NCBI RefSeq assembly: GCF_000149955.1
Contig: NC_030990.1
Span: forward strand, 3,306,627 to 3,370,626
Direction of reading: 5' to 3'
Length of the DNA stretch: 64,000 nt
From: Fusarium oxysporum f. sp. lycopersici 4287
Lineage: Eukaryota > Ascomycota > Sordariomycetes > Hypocreales > Nectriaceae
Part shown: positions 22,720 to 33,973 of the stretch, piece by piece
How the letters are laid out: each line of letters opens with the position of its first letter
Position numbering within the stretch: the stretch's first letter is position 1
Translations under genes and position numbers: made by a program
Notes under the pieces: model-generated
Told to the model about the DNA's origin: nothing
Seen by the model: the letters and a program-made list of their open reading frames with translations, nothing else
The model's database searches: none

Positions 22720-25700
22720 ATGCACTCTCGATGGCTTCGGCTGTGGGTGCTGTTCTGCCTACTCTTCATTGTGCAGCATGTTAGCGGAGAGGTTTTTAGG
22801 ATAGCTCCAAGAGCGGACGACAACCCGGAGAAGACAACGGCAATCGATTCCAGCACGACGTCAACGCGTGCACACAGTAGTGCCACGAAGACTAGCGAAG
22901 TTTCTGCGAGGCAGACAGAACTATCTGATGCCTCAGAATCCCAGTCTCAAACCAAATCTATCTCAGTGGCTGCTACTGAGACAGAGAAAACACAAAGTTC
23001 AGACCCTTCATCAACCAGCACAGATGGCTCCCTTGAAAGCGGACTTGATGATTCCTCTTACTACAATGGTATTGCTAGGCAGAAATATTGATTGAGACAT
23101 TAACTAATACTTTCTAGCTACGATACCCGCTGGACAACTACCCATTGAGCCTCGGCTCACTCCGGGTTGGGGCGTTGCAGGAACTATCTTACTTATTACT
23201 GGCCTCGCATATGGCCTTGTCGGGATCAAGAACCGAATGATCCATACTTTTTTTTCGACTGCTTTCGCCGCATCATTGGGCGTTGCCGTCCTCATTGTTT
23301 ATGTCATGAAATCTGAAGTCAGCGATGCTCTACAGGGAGGCTATGTGGTTGCCGCCGTCATCTCTGGGTGCGTCCTCGGCGGAGCCTCAATGTTTTTTCG
23401 GGAGATCACTGAGGGTCTAGGCTGTGCCCTGGGTGGCTTCTGCATTAGCATGTGGCTTCTTTGCTTGGTTCCTGGAGGGTTACTGGGGCCTGTGGTTGCG
23501 AAAGCCATCTTTATTGCTTGCTTCACAGTAGGTGGGTTTGCATTCTACTTCAGCCATTATACTCGGGATTGGGCGCTTATCCTCATGATCTCCTTTTCTG
23601 GGGCCACTGTTACAGTCTTGGGAATAGACTGCTTCAGCAGGGCTGGACTGAAGGAATTTTGGGCTTGGGTTTGGGAACTGAACGATGATTTATTCCCTCT
23701 TGGCGCAAATACATACCCGGTTACTAAGGGTATCCGCGTGGAAACTGCAGCCATCATCATCATCTTTCTCTTTGGTATTATCTCCCAGATCAAACTATGG
23801 AAAATTGTCCGGGAGAAGCGTGAAAAGAAGGCAGAGGAAGCTGCTGAAGGAGAGCGCAACCTCCGCGAGGAAGAGGAGCAAGTCGGCCGGAACATTGAAG
23901 AAGCGAACGCTCGAGAAAGGCGCCAATGGGAGAGAATATATGGTGATGGAGACGTCGGAAGCTTGACAGCCTCGCGTGACTCGGACGATGCAGAGCCCAC
24001 AAACGAAAAAAGGAATCGCAGCAGCCAAACGGACTCCTCTAAAACACGCTCGACTTCGATCGTCGAGGTCATCGAAATGGCGGAGATGCCAGATGCTGTT
24101 CAAACTAAAAAACAGCCTACCCTAACATTGATGTCTTCTGACCAAGATGAAGACGGCAGGGTCACAGTTCGCGTTGCCACGGATGATACAGTACAGCCAG
24201 TCATGGGGAGAGGGGATCAGCAATTGGATACCGGAACTACTATGCAAAATCTCCCTCTCACAGGCGAAGAGGTTGATCGGCGCATCTCGACACAGTCATC
24301 TGTTGCCAAATCTGCTGTACCTCCTGTCATTCCTCTCCCATTCACCATTCCTGTCGCTGATGATAATGATGATGCGCTTACGAACGGTGATCGTTCTTCG
24401 GTGGCGACCTTCGCTGATGAAGAAGAAGATACTGGAATTCATGCTTCGGGCCATCGACACTCGCTTGCTAAGCGACTTTCTCGCCTGTCCCGAGGATCAA
24501 TGGAGCTTCTCGGCAACATTTCACATCGATCTAGTCGTGTCTTTGGAGACCATCAAGAAAACGAACATGGCGAGAGTACTGATGAGTTAGTGATTCCACG
24601 ATCGCGACCACGAGACGATGACGGCTCAGTTGCGGCGACAATTGATGACGACAGCATGAGTGGTGATGGTCGCCAATCCCGTCCGATTTCAGAGCTCCCA
24701 AAGAGCATTGAGATTAACGCCCAGCTCTCTGAGAAGGACGATAAGGGTAAACCGAGCCCATCCCCAATCGACCAGGAGACGGTTATGCATGCCGATGGAA
24801 ACGATGCTATCAAGGCCGAAGAGCCTCCCTCGGCTGACGTGGAAAAGACCAGATCTGCGACTTCTGGCTCATCAGCCCGTGTGAGTTTGACTAAAGATCG
24901 GCTACCTCGGTCACTCTCGCGGGTAGCACTTTCCTACAGAACCAACGAATGGGCCAAGCATCTGAGCAACGCCGAAGCTCCCGAAGTTGATGAAATCCAC
25001 ATCGAGGCGTCTCGAAACCCAGTAGTTCCGACTATTGAAGCGCCCGCACCTGTACATGTCGACGAGCTCCGAAAATCATCAGCCGAAGGAACGCCTGCGC
25101 CCATGATTCCAAGACCGGACTCTCAAGCGTCCAATTACTCGCAGACTGCTTCAAGACGCAACGTAAAGCAACACGTTCCAGCCGCTCTTGCTTTGCTCAC
25201 AGGCGAGAGTCAGAGTCGAAGCCCTGGGACCACTCCAACTAGTAGCCTTATGGCACGAACTTCTTCGGGAGGCTTGCGAATAGCCTCGGGCGGAATTGCT
25301 CCAATTGCAGAAGAACAAATTGTTCCAAGCCTGACCCCACCGATTGCTGAGGAAGAAACCATGGGGATGCAAAACCTGAATGCTCCAGCGGCAAATGAAA
25401 GTCAACGCACTTCAACACCAGGCGTTGTATCTTATTCGAGTCCCCAGACTCTCCTTGGCCAACGAGAAATGTATCTCCGCAATAAATCGGCAGCGAACCT
25501 AGTGCCCAGCTCATCCGACGTGAACCTTCCTACACGGCACAGAGCCTCGAGCGACGCAGGATCACTCATCAATTATCCGATGTACGCCGCTGCTATTGGT
25601 GTAGATGTGGACGACTTGCCCCTAAATCAGAGGAAGGAACTCATGCGACAGAGCAGTCTAAGCCCTTCTGTTTCAACACCATCTTTGCAGCGGCTCAGTG

Positions 25701-26119
25701 GTGGCAGCAATAGTAACGGCTTCAATAGTTCAGAAGCACTGTTGAACACCCACCAACCCAAACGTGTGTCAACTCTTCCCACCTCTTCAGCCCGCGAGGC
25801 TGCCCTTGCAACATTCCGACAGTCAGTTCAGCATGAGTTACGCGCAGGTACCCCTGTCATCAGCAATTCTGGCCGCGAGACGCCATTCACCCCATCGTCT
25901 CTCTTGGCCAGCAGAGAAGTCGAGGTCCAGCGCAGTGTCGACATGAGTCGCAACATCCTCCTGAGTCAAAAGCAAGCCGAAGCCCAGCGCCGCGAGACAC
26001 AGCAGCGGGAAAAAGAATGGGCTGACAAAGCATTCGACGAACGAATGCGAAATGGCGACCTTCTTGACGTTCATCGCGAGGCTATGCGTAAGCTTCAGAG
26101 GCACGCCAAAGACATGTAA
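22720..26119 (+). CDS. DUF4203 (TM7SF3/TMEM198-like) membrane protein with long cytosolic tail
   Basis: Two exons, 22720-23068 and 23118-26119, give 1116 aa. A signal peptide is clear (basic MHSRWLR, then a hydrophobic LWVLFCLLFIV core), followed by about 90 Ser/Thr-rich residues that would be extracellular and O-glycosylated. The intron lies just before a block of about seven hydrophobic segments (roughly residues 130-310), starting PGWGVAGTILLITGLAYGLVG, which resembles the DUF4203 domain. A highly charged helix rich in Glu, Lys and Arg follows, then more than 700 residues of Ser/Pro/Asp-rich, probably disordered cytosolic tail, ending in a basic/acidic helix (SQKQAEAQRRETQQREKEW). Probably a plasma-membrane or vacuolar protein; function unknown. 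It is convergent with the Ste3 receptor gene. Confidence 0.85.
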
Positions 26120-26704
26120 CCAATGTCCTCAGCAACTCCCCTCTGGATTCATTATACTACGAATTAATTTCTTTCTTTCTTTCTTTCCTTTTTATTCACC
26201 AAACCATTTCACATACCCATCTTTGATCTCTTTCAATATTTATGATACCAATGGGTTTCACGGTCACTATTAAAAGTCGGGGGGTTTGGTTATGAAGTGT
26301 GGGTAAAATATGATACTGGAGCTCGGAAAAGCTCCTTACTACAATATATATACTAGATAAACGCGTAGGGATTAGTCTAGTGCGTCTGTTGCTCTCAATT
26401 CGATGGCAAAATCCAGAATTTAGTCTCATCTAAGCCCAACAGCCATCTCTCTGAATCAATAGTATAAGGAGAAAAGGTGTTCACGAAAGGTGAATTATTA
26501 TGACTTGTGAAAGTACTTGACGACGTACATCTAAACCAGAGTAAAAACTTTTCATACCTACGCCGTCGCCTGCAATGATGCCGAGCCCGGGTAATACGAG
26601 CTAAATGAAAAACAAAATGGCAATAAAGAAGATAAAAGACAGGGATTCCATTGCGTCCCTTGGATGTATAGTGTTTGTCATCTCGCCCAGCCATACATGC
26701 GCTC
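26120..26704. other. Convergent 3' spacer
   Basis: Lies between the 3' ends of the DUF4203-like gene (+) and the STE3 gene (-). It contains five TTTC repeats at 26168-26187 and AT-rich likely poly(A) regions. The minus-strand frame running through it is a shadow of STE3. Confidence 0.4.
26168..26187 (+). repeat. (TTTC)5 microsatellite
   Basis: Five perfect TTTC units in the 3' spacer just after the DUF4203-like gene. Confidence 0.8.
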
Positions 26705-28497
26705 CTAGCGCCGATATGTTTCCTGCAGAGGTTCAGTCGTAACAGAATACGTCGATGACATGGGAACCAACAGGCTGGACTGTGTAGTAAAAGTACCGGG
26801 AGTTGGGGTGATCTCCCTGTCAGCCCAGACAAGTGTCTGACTGCAAGGCTGCGTAGCGGAGCTGTCCTCCCACAACTGGTTGTTGAAGACGGAGGGGGGA
26901 GAGTCGAGAGGCAAACCGCGATCAAGCGGGGGTCGCTTATCCTTCTTGTTGAAGCGAAATGAGGAGAGTGAAGGAAATGGAATGGCGGGCATGTCGAAGC
27001 GCATGCGGAAGAGGAAAGGGTTACGAAGAGGTGGGTTGAGGGGTTCTGAGAAAGCCGAAACAGTTGGGGGAGGATAGGAAATCTCCCGTAAAGGCGACTG
27101 TGACACTTGCAATCCACCCAATCGAGGTCCCAACTCGTATTCATGAGTCACGGGGGCAGCGTCGGTGGACTGTAAAGATATTGGGTTGAGGCTTGCAGAG
27201 GACGCTGTGCTCATATTGCGCTGAGACAAAAGACTCCTGATCTTGCTTGATATCGAAGAGGCACTATGTAAAGTTAGTTCTATAAACATAAAACTCCCCA
27301 GATATTTACTTACGTCGAAGTTGTGGAGCCCATAAGATGAGAGTGTCCAGAACTGCTTCCACCGATTGTCCTGCCTGGGTCATACTCCTCGTGAAGCTTG
27401 GGGAAGAGACATCCAAACCCAAGACAGAGCAAGCCGCGACGATAACTATTCATGGCATCCTTGGTCATGCCAAAAAAGATGACGACCGGAATGGCGGAAA
27501 GGATGTGGATATAGCAGTTGTTCAAATACCCGAAGTTGACACTATTGGAAGGGACAAAAATCACTGCCGACCATGGATAGGGGATCACTCGATTATGAAT
27601 GAGGTCGTAATCAAAGGGCTGAAGAGGAAATGCCTTCAGCATGTTGAGAACAGCGAGGGTGACCACTAGAGGTAGATAAGGGACTAAGATAGCCAAGACC
27701 ATTAGGTAAAGGCGACGCTTCGTCCTCTGAGCGCGTTGGTTAGCAGACCTGCTGCTGTTGACGGCCGAACGAGTGGTTTCTGCAATGTCTCGAAAGCGTA
27801 TATAGACGAGGACTGTGTGGTGTTAACTAACTTAGACTTATCCATAGCTAGGTGATAAGGGAGGTATAGACTCACTCGCATATCCAGATGTTATCAGTGC
27901 GACTGTAATAGGGGCCAGGACGAAGAAGACCATATATGGCCACGAAGGCCATGCAATCCAGCTGCATCCAGCCAGGGTAGCTACTGCGTATCGTTGAGTA
28001 GTCAATGGCCAGACCCATGCGACCTGGACGATTGGAAGGGGAAACATGATAAGTGCCTGGACCAGGTTACGCCGGCGTCTCTCCCGAACTGTGAGGGCAT
28101 TGGCACGAAGGAGGCCGACTTGCTGGGCAAGATTCCGCATGATGGCCAGGAGGCAGGTTCCAAATAAAGCGTTGGTGAAGTTGACGTAATAAGCATTGAG
28201 ATCGCAGAATCCTTCGCCATTCCACCACTTGCTAGTGTCGTCGTTCCGCCAAATGAGGGAGTTAATTATTGTGTCAAGGTTTGACCATTCGATGTTGGCA
28301 ATAAAGACAACAGCTGCGAATTCTCCATTGCGGTAGAGGTTCTTTAGAGGGACTATACAGGCAATATTGGCGAGGAGCCCCAAGAGAACTCTGCAAACAA
28401 GGTTGGTTGTGAGAGATGGAGTGGTGATGGTTCCAGGTCCAGGAGCCATGATGATAGACAAGTCGTCACGACCAAACAGGTGAGCTGAGTCGATCAT
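26705..28497 (-). CDS. STE3: Pheromone a-factor receptor, Ste3 family GPCR
   Basis: Seven-transmembrane receptor for the lipopeptide a-type mating pheromone, acting at the plasma membrane through a heterotrimeric G protein. Three exons, 27876-28497, 27314-27812 and 26705-27263, give 559 aa. The two introns (63 and 50 nt) are GT-AG. Ste3 features include CRVLLGLLANIACIVPLKNLYRNGEFAAVVFI, the FCDLNAYYVNFTNALFGTCLLAIMRNLA segment, and the AWVWPLTTQRYAVATLAGCSW extracellular loop. TM5 leads into VYIRFRDIAETT, then a basic third cytosolic loop (RTKRRLYL), with TM6-7 in exon 2. A long tail of about 200 residues, Pro/Ser-rich, fills exon 3. The ATG at 28497 was chosen; a second ATG at codon 17 is possible. 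In Fusarium, Ste3 orthologues also act in chemotropism and sexual development (literature knowledge). Confidence 0.93.
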
Positions 28498-29781
28498 GAC
28501 GACGACGAAGGAGGAGAAGGAGGAATGAATTTATCTCAAGATTTGTCAAAGCCAAAGCAACTTGGTGTTGTTGGTGATGGTGATAGATGCAAGATGGCTC
28601 GGGACGTTTACGTCTTGGCTCAACGGTTGATCAAAGCGGGAAGCGCAAGGACCTCAAGCAACGACTCTGTTGGCTATGTTGAGCAGGACTTTAATAGTAC
28701 ATAATAAAAGGAAGAAGGAAGTCAATAACAGCGAGATGTGTCATGGTGGAGAGCTCAATAAGACGGCGGTGCCGTCACTTCGACATGAGATGAAGGGGCG
28801 GCATGCCAATTGGTGTTCCTGGGTCCCTAATTAGCAGCATCTTTCGATCGGGGAACTATCATTAGCCCCCTTCCCCCCTTTCAATAAGAAAGAAGCAGGA
28901 ATCTCCGCCTCCATTTAGATTTTGGCGTCACTGTCATGTCTGCTTGTATAAAGCGCGGCTATTGTGGGCGTCTATTGACAACCTGATCAGGTAAGTGGAT
29001 CTTGCAGGGGTAAGCGAACGAGACCACTGAATAAGACTCAATAGGCTGCAATGCATGGATGCTTACAAGCCCATTTACACAGTAGAAAACAAGTCTGTTC
29101 GATCTCAAGTTGCTAAGAGATCGGCGGCGCTGAAGTTTGAGCCGCAGAGCAGGCTAGGCAGGGTTGGCCTTTTCTCAGTAGAATATACCGATTTGATCAT
29201 TTATGGGGAGTGATCCAGAGCACTTAGCACCACGGTCTAGATGAGAGGATGAACAAGCTGCACCGTTGGAGTGCAATTGAAATGGAGATTTCAGTCTGTC
29301 ACAGCTAGTGAATATTTCAAGTATGCTGTAGTAAGTGATTCGTTTCTTCCGATTCACCGAGTAGCGAAGCCCGCTTTTGGAATCGACCACTTCTTGGCCA
29401 CGCGGGAGTTAAATGGGTTATGCTTTCAAGACATTGGAAGTTTATTATTGATGGTAGGTTAATGCGCAAAAATGCAAGGTCGTATTCAAATCGCAGTGTC
29501 GTAGATATGCAGTTATCCAGCACTCCACAGTAAACGGCACCCATCTACCGGGTCGCACAACACCTTCAATCTGAGCCAATCAAATAGCGCATTGAGGGAG
29601 CATCCCTAATTCCGACCTCAGCCTACCGCGTGTCAGGGTTTCGAAACAAACCGTCCTGACGCGACAAGCACACCAAAGCTCAGTCCTCCAGTATCCACCT
29701 TATCAACACCACCCATACCCTCGCCGCCTCGGTTTCCAGCTTCAGCTCTTCACCAACAACGTATCACACAAGCAAGCAAAC
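28498..29781. other. Divergent promoter region, STE3 / RIM1
   Basis: About 1.3 kb separating the STE3 and mitochondrial single-strand DNA-binding protein genes. The part from about 29635 to 29781 is C-rich and looks like the short leader of the latter. No gene or strong motif is recognised. Confidence 0.35.
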
Positions 29782-30307
29782 ATGTCTTTCTCCTCCGTCT
29801 TCCGCCGCGCCGCTGTCGCCCCGGCCTCTGCTGCCCGGGCCTTCAGCACCACCACCCCTCGACCTCTGGCCAAAATCACCATCATCGGTAATCTCGCCGA
29901 CACCCCCGAGGTTCACTCCACCAGCACTGGTCGCGAGATCCTCCGCTACGCTGTCGCCAGCAACAGCGGCCCCCGAGACAACCGCAAGACCAGTTGGTTC
30001 CGAGTCACTAGCTTCGCCGAGGGCCCTCAGCGCGACTACCTCATGAACCTTCCTAAAGGGTACGATGACTTCTGAAGACAATTACAACACGTGGTATTTG
30101 TGCTGACCATTACGTAGTGCCAGCGTCTACGTCGAGGGTGATGCCTCCTTGAGCAACTACACCGACTCCAACGGCCAGAACCGAAGCAGCTTCAATATTG
30201 TCCAGCGTATGTTTACTCCTCCCTAGATACTATCCACCACAGCTAACCCTTCTTGAGGCAACCTCGAGGTTCTCCGACGTCCCCAGGCTCCTGAGCAGGG
30301 CGAGTAA
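29782..30307 (+). CDS. RIM1: Mitochondrial single-stranded DNA-binding protein
   Basis: OB-fold protein that coats single-stranded mitochondrial DNA during replication. Three exons, 29782-30059, 30118-30206 and 30258-30307, give 138 aa, the usual size for Rim1/SSB. The N-terminus is a mitochondrial presequence (SSVFRRAAVAPASAARAFSTT). The OB fold starts at AKITIIGNLADTPEV and shows TGREILRYAVASN, TSWFRVTSF and, after splicing, GASVYVEGDASLSNYTDSNGQNRSS. The short last exon encodes NLEVLRRPQAPEQGE. Both introns (58 and 51 nt) are needed to keep the fold; reading through the first one would end it early. It is convergent with GSH2. Confidence 0.93.
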
Positions 30308-30783
30308 GAAGCAAATATCAATCGAATTCCTTCTTGAAACATGGTCGCAAATAAATCGCCTGGCCGTAGTCTTCTGCCTACTTGTTCTCCTCTCTCCCCA
30401 TGACCGGTTTCTTTTGTTGGATGTTAATGTATGGATGTAATGTACGATGAGCGTTGTGCACAACCTTAGGAGGATCTGTATGATACCATGATGCAATAAA
30501 CTTTGTTGATCACGCACTTATTCCTTCATCGTGTGCTTACACATACAGGCTACAGAATAGCGGCTATGGTTCGGGGGGGTTGTGAAAGCACTACTCCGTA
30601 AACCATGATCATAAGTATGTGTGACCTCAGCTCTTTAGACGCATGGTGGATTCTTCTCCTTTTCGGCAAGTTTCTAATACAGCAGGTAAGGATTCCTCTA
30701 GGAAGGCAGGCATGCTTGCCTACAAGAAATTGTACGGTGTCGATATGGATGCTGAAAGAGCTATGCCGGAAATCTGAGAGCAT
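30308..30783. other. Convergent 3' spacer, RIM1 / GSH2
   Basis: Holds the 3' UTRs of both genes; likely poly(A) signals on either strand (AATAAA at 30495-30500 and near 30345). No further feature seen. Confidence 0.35.
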
Positions 30784-32486
30784 CTACACCAGCGCACAAC
30801 TGTCCATGCATCCAAAACCAGCAGCAACCCCACCTTCCTCGCTCTTATCGCCCTTTGTGCGCAAAAGATACCCGGCTTCCTCGTTGTGGTGAACTTTGCC
30901 TGTACTCTGGTCCCATATGCAAGTACCATAGATCCCCAGCTCGCAAATAACACCGCCTTGCTCTAGGTTGCCATTGCGAAGAATGATGTTGGTGACTGGT
31001 GGGGGAGTGATGAGCTCCATGAGAATATAAGACCCCCAGTGGGATTCGGGAACAGATTTGAGGAAGTCTGGAATAGCACCTCGATAGATGTTGTTGCCAC
31101 CACCTTCACGCTGGGGCTTCAACACATAATTTTGGCAAATCTTGGGGTCGAGGGCCTTCTTCCGAGCCTCAAGGCCAGCATCGCTGCTATCCATCGGGTA
31201 GATGTTGGTAAATGTGCGCCACAGCTCAGTTGCGTCATCCGTGTCATCGCGAATGAACCTACTAAGAGCCGAGGACTCTGTGGAAGGGCGCGGTGTTGCG
31301 AGAATTTGTTGAACCTTCTTCGTTCCAGCTAATTGAGTCAGGACACTGGGGCATTTAATAGCATTCGACCTCTCCAGGTGATAACGAGCCTGCCAAGCTT
31401 GTTGATCAGGGTAATCAGAAGGTCCATATCCAGATCGCATGTAGATCACAGCAACTTCGTAAGTCTTTGAACGGTTTCTTGGAAGGATGTACAGAAGCTG
31501 GCGTTTAGAGGTGTCTGCAATCTTGCTGTGCTGTAGGATTTGGGAATAAGGTAGTCGGAACACAGGGATAGATGACGAAGAGCTAGCGATTTGGTATTCA
31601 AGATGGCGTTGGTCGAAGATGTTCCTCTCGCCGTCTTGTACGAGAAAGATGACACACTTCTGGTGGCCGAGTTCAGAGTCGGGATAAATATTGTACGCTT
31701 CCACGATACCTGCTGCTAAGCCACGAGTGCTGGTGTTCTCGGGCAGGTCTAGTGATCCTTGTGTAATAGGGTTTTCCAAAATCGGGTACTCCGTTGTAGC
31801 AAGATACCTGTTCTTATTAGGCTCAGTTTATTAATGGACGGCTTAGGAAGGGAGTCGAATTACTTGTGGAGAGCAGAGGTGTGTGTTGAAAGACCGCCAA
31901 AAGAAGAAGCAATGGTATTGAACTCAACCTGCTTGACTTGCAAAGAAGACTTTGTGGTCTCGGTACCCTGATGCACCATATAGTCTGAGCGGAACAAGCC
32001 TAGAGACAGGGGCTGTTGTCTTGTTAATGGGGCGTCTTCAATTGAATCGAGAGACACTTACCTGTGTATATCCCTCAGCCTTAACCTTGGTATGAACGTC
32101 CCATAAGTTTCGAATAAACTCATCACCATCCGAGACCCTAAACTTATTTAGAAATTGTAGCATGCAAACTTGAGGTGTACTCACTCCTTCACAACTTGGG
32201 CCAAGAACTCTTCATCCCTGCTCACTGAGGCATACAGCTCGTTGTAAGTCTTTTGAACTGCCTTACCCTGCGCGAAGCATTGTTTGGGAAATGGACTTGG
32301 AAAGAGGGTCACAGGAACGTTGATAGCAGCGATGCTTTTGGGGTCTGCCTCGGCGGCTATGACTGTGGGAGGAGGCCTGACTGCGAGGCCATTACCTATT
32401 GACCAGTCCTTGACGGTCTCGATGAGGGCGTCCTTCTCTTCGGCCTTGAGAGTGGGTGGGTATATCCCGTCTGTAAGAGAAGTCAT
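30784..32486 (-). CDS. GSH2: Glutathione synthetase
   Basis: Cytosolic ATP-dependent enzyme joining gamma-glutamylcysteine and glycine, the last step of glutathione synthesis. Four exons, 32185-32486, 32062-32137, 31864-32012 and 30784-31807, give 516 aa; the three introns are 47-56 nt. Visible signatures are the N-terminal PPPTVIAA, LFPSPFPKQCFAQ, FRSDYMVH, VKQVEFNTIASSFGGLS, YMRSGYGPSDYP (substrate loop), YVLKPQREGGGNNIY (ATP-grasp glycine-rich loop) and the terminal EEGGVAAGFGCMDSCALV, whose penultimate residues match the eukaryotic enzyme exactly. The start ATG at 32486 precedes MTSLTDGIYPP, as expected. It is divergent from the SNF2 gene; a CTACCTTAGG motif lies about 80 bases upstream. 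Confidence 0.96.
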
Positions 32487-33973
32487 TATGCTGGAACTGA
32501 CTTAGACTATGCAATGAGGTGTTAACCGAGTAACTGGAATCGAGAGATACTTTTAAAGACAGACTACCTTAGGTTGGTATGGAAGAGAAGTATGAAAAGT
32601 CCTTGGTGTATTAGTCAAGACGCTGGCTTGCGTGCTTGGCTGAACGGGGTGGCTTAATAATTACAGTGGGTGCGGGACGCGGAATATCTGAAGATAAAAG
32701 GCTCGTTCTCATGTTCACATACCTAAATTAGGGCGATAGACCACATGGAAGACCCACGGCAAATGGGTTCACCCTTTTGACGGCAATTGGATTGGAAGGA
32801 CTCTGCGTAGGTGTAGTACTTTATTTGGGCGTTTTATGAGGGGCATTTACGATAGCGGGGTAGCAGATTGTGAAGTTTATATTGGGTAAGGTAATATCTT
32901 GTTTTGCTCTTCAGTTCCGGCGAGGTTGTCATTCTAATGTGGAGAGGATGTGATATATTGATATCTAGGGGCCCCGCTGAACACAATGGCGTATAGTCGA
33001 TCTCGGTATGCATGAACAAGTATGAAGTTGAAGACAATGGATCTGTCACAAGATAGAGTAAGATGTGAGTTACCTAAGATAGATGTGAATCCATTTATAC
33101 CAGGTTAGTAGCTTACCTAGTACCTAGACACAAAATAGGTACCTGCAGTATTGTCCCTCAGAGCAGAAAAGGCTGCTGTGCTCATTATCACTCTTTCCCA
33201 CCCGCTTCATTTTTTCTTTTTTTCTCATTTTCTTCTTCTTCTTCTTCTTTCTTCAGCTTTCAGTCTACCTCCGGAGCCACGAGTGCACCTTCCTGGCCTA
33301 TGAGCCTCGCGGAGTCACGTGACAGTACAAAGCTGCTCCGTCTACTAAGGTAAGTATCTTAAGGTGGTTAGCCACTTCCACACGCACAGTACCTGCCTTG
33401 CCTTGCGTACCGTGCAACAAGCGTGCTCTGAATGGAAAAGAAGGTACTCTCCCCAACATCGCTCAACTTTGCATCTACGAATTCTGCAAAACTCGGTTTG
33501 TTTCTTTTCTATTTTTCTTTTCTCTAATGATCTCATAGAACTCATAGAGAAGCCAGCCCGGAGATTTCTCTTTTTTTTTCCCTCGCACGGTTTTACATCT
33601 CTTGCGCTCTGCTTGCACTTTCACTTCACCTCATACTTTCCTTAAGGTAGCCAAGCCTTTGACACCCGAGCATTTATCTTTTCTGAACGTTTGGGATTTT
33701 ACTTCGACGCCAAAACGCAGCGAGGATTCAGCCTTGAGTGGCCTTTGTCAAACGCGGCCAAGCGGCGGCGGCTATGCACATTTCTTCCCACGCATATTCT
33801 AGTCGCTGGGCCTTTGCTCAGCAGACCTGTCACAAAAGCGCATGCTTTGAAGTATAATAAAGATTCCCACGTATGTCTCTTCCCCTTTTTAATGACTAAT
33901 TCTTTTACTCGATCTTTGATACCAAGTTTGATAGAAGAATTATCTGTGCTCTTCTAAGCACGTGTGTCACCAA
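32487..33973. other. Divergent promoter region, GSH2 / SNF2 gene
   Basis: Contains an unusual density of the TACCTAGGTA-like motif: 32564-32579, 33071-33079, 33113-33127, 33136-33144 and 33345-33354. Also present are a TCT microsatellite at about 33229-33250 and the palindrome GTCACGTGAC at 33314-33323. No coding region is supported; the plus-strand frame near 33602-33957 has no similarity I recognise and is probably leader. Confidence 0.45.
33314..33323. promoter_or_regulatory. Palindromic E-box GTCACGTGAC
   Basis: Ten-base perfect palindrome containing CACGTG, flanked as in the TCACGTGA site bound by Cbf1-type bHLH proteins. It lies 830 bases upstream of glutathione synthetase and 650 upstream of the SNF2 start. 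Cbf1 controls sulfur-amino-acid genes in yeasts, so a link to glutathione is thinkable but unproven. Confidence 0.4.

Noticed and set aside
24553..24813. Antisense frames inside the DUF4203-like gene
   Set aside because: Shadows produced by Ser/Asp-rich codons of the sense frame.
26395..27144. 249-codon minus-strand frame
   Set aside because: Overlaps the STE3 last exon in another frame; composition is that of a shadow ORF.
33962..33973. GTG-based extension of the SNF2 gene
   Set aside because: Nuclear fungal genes rarely start at GTG, and a well-placed ATG follows at 33974.
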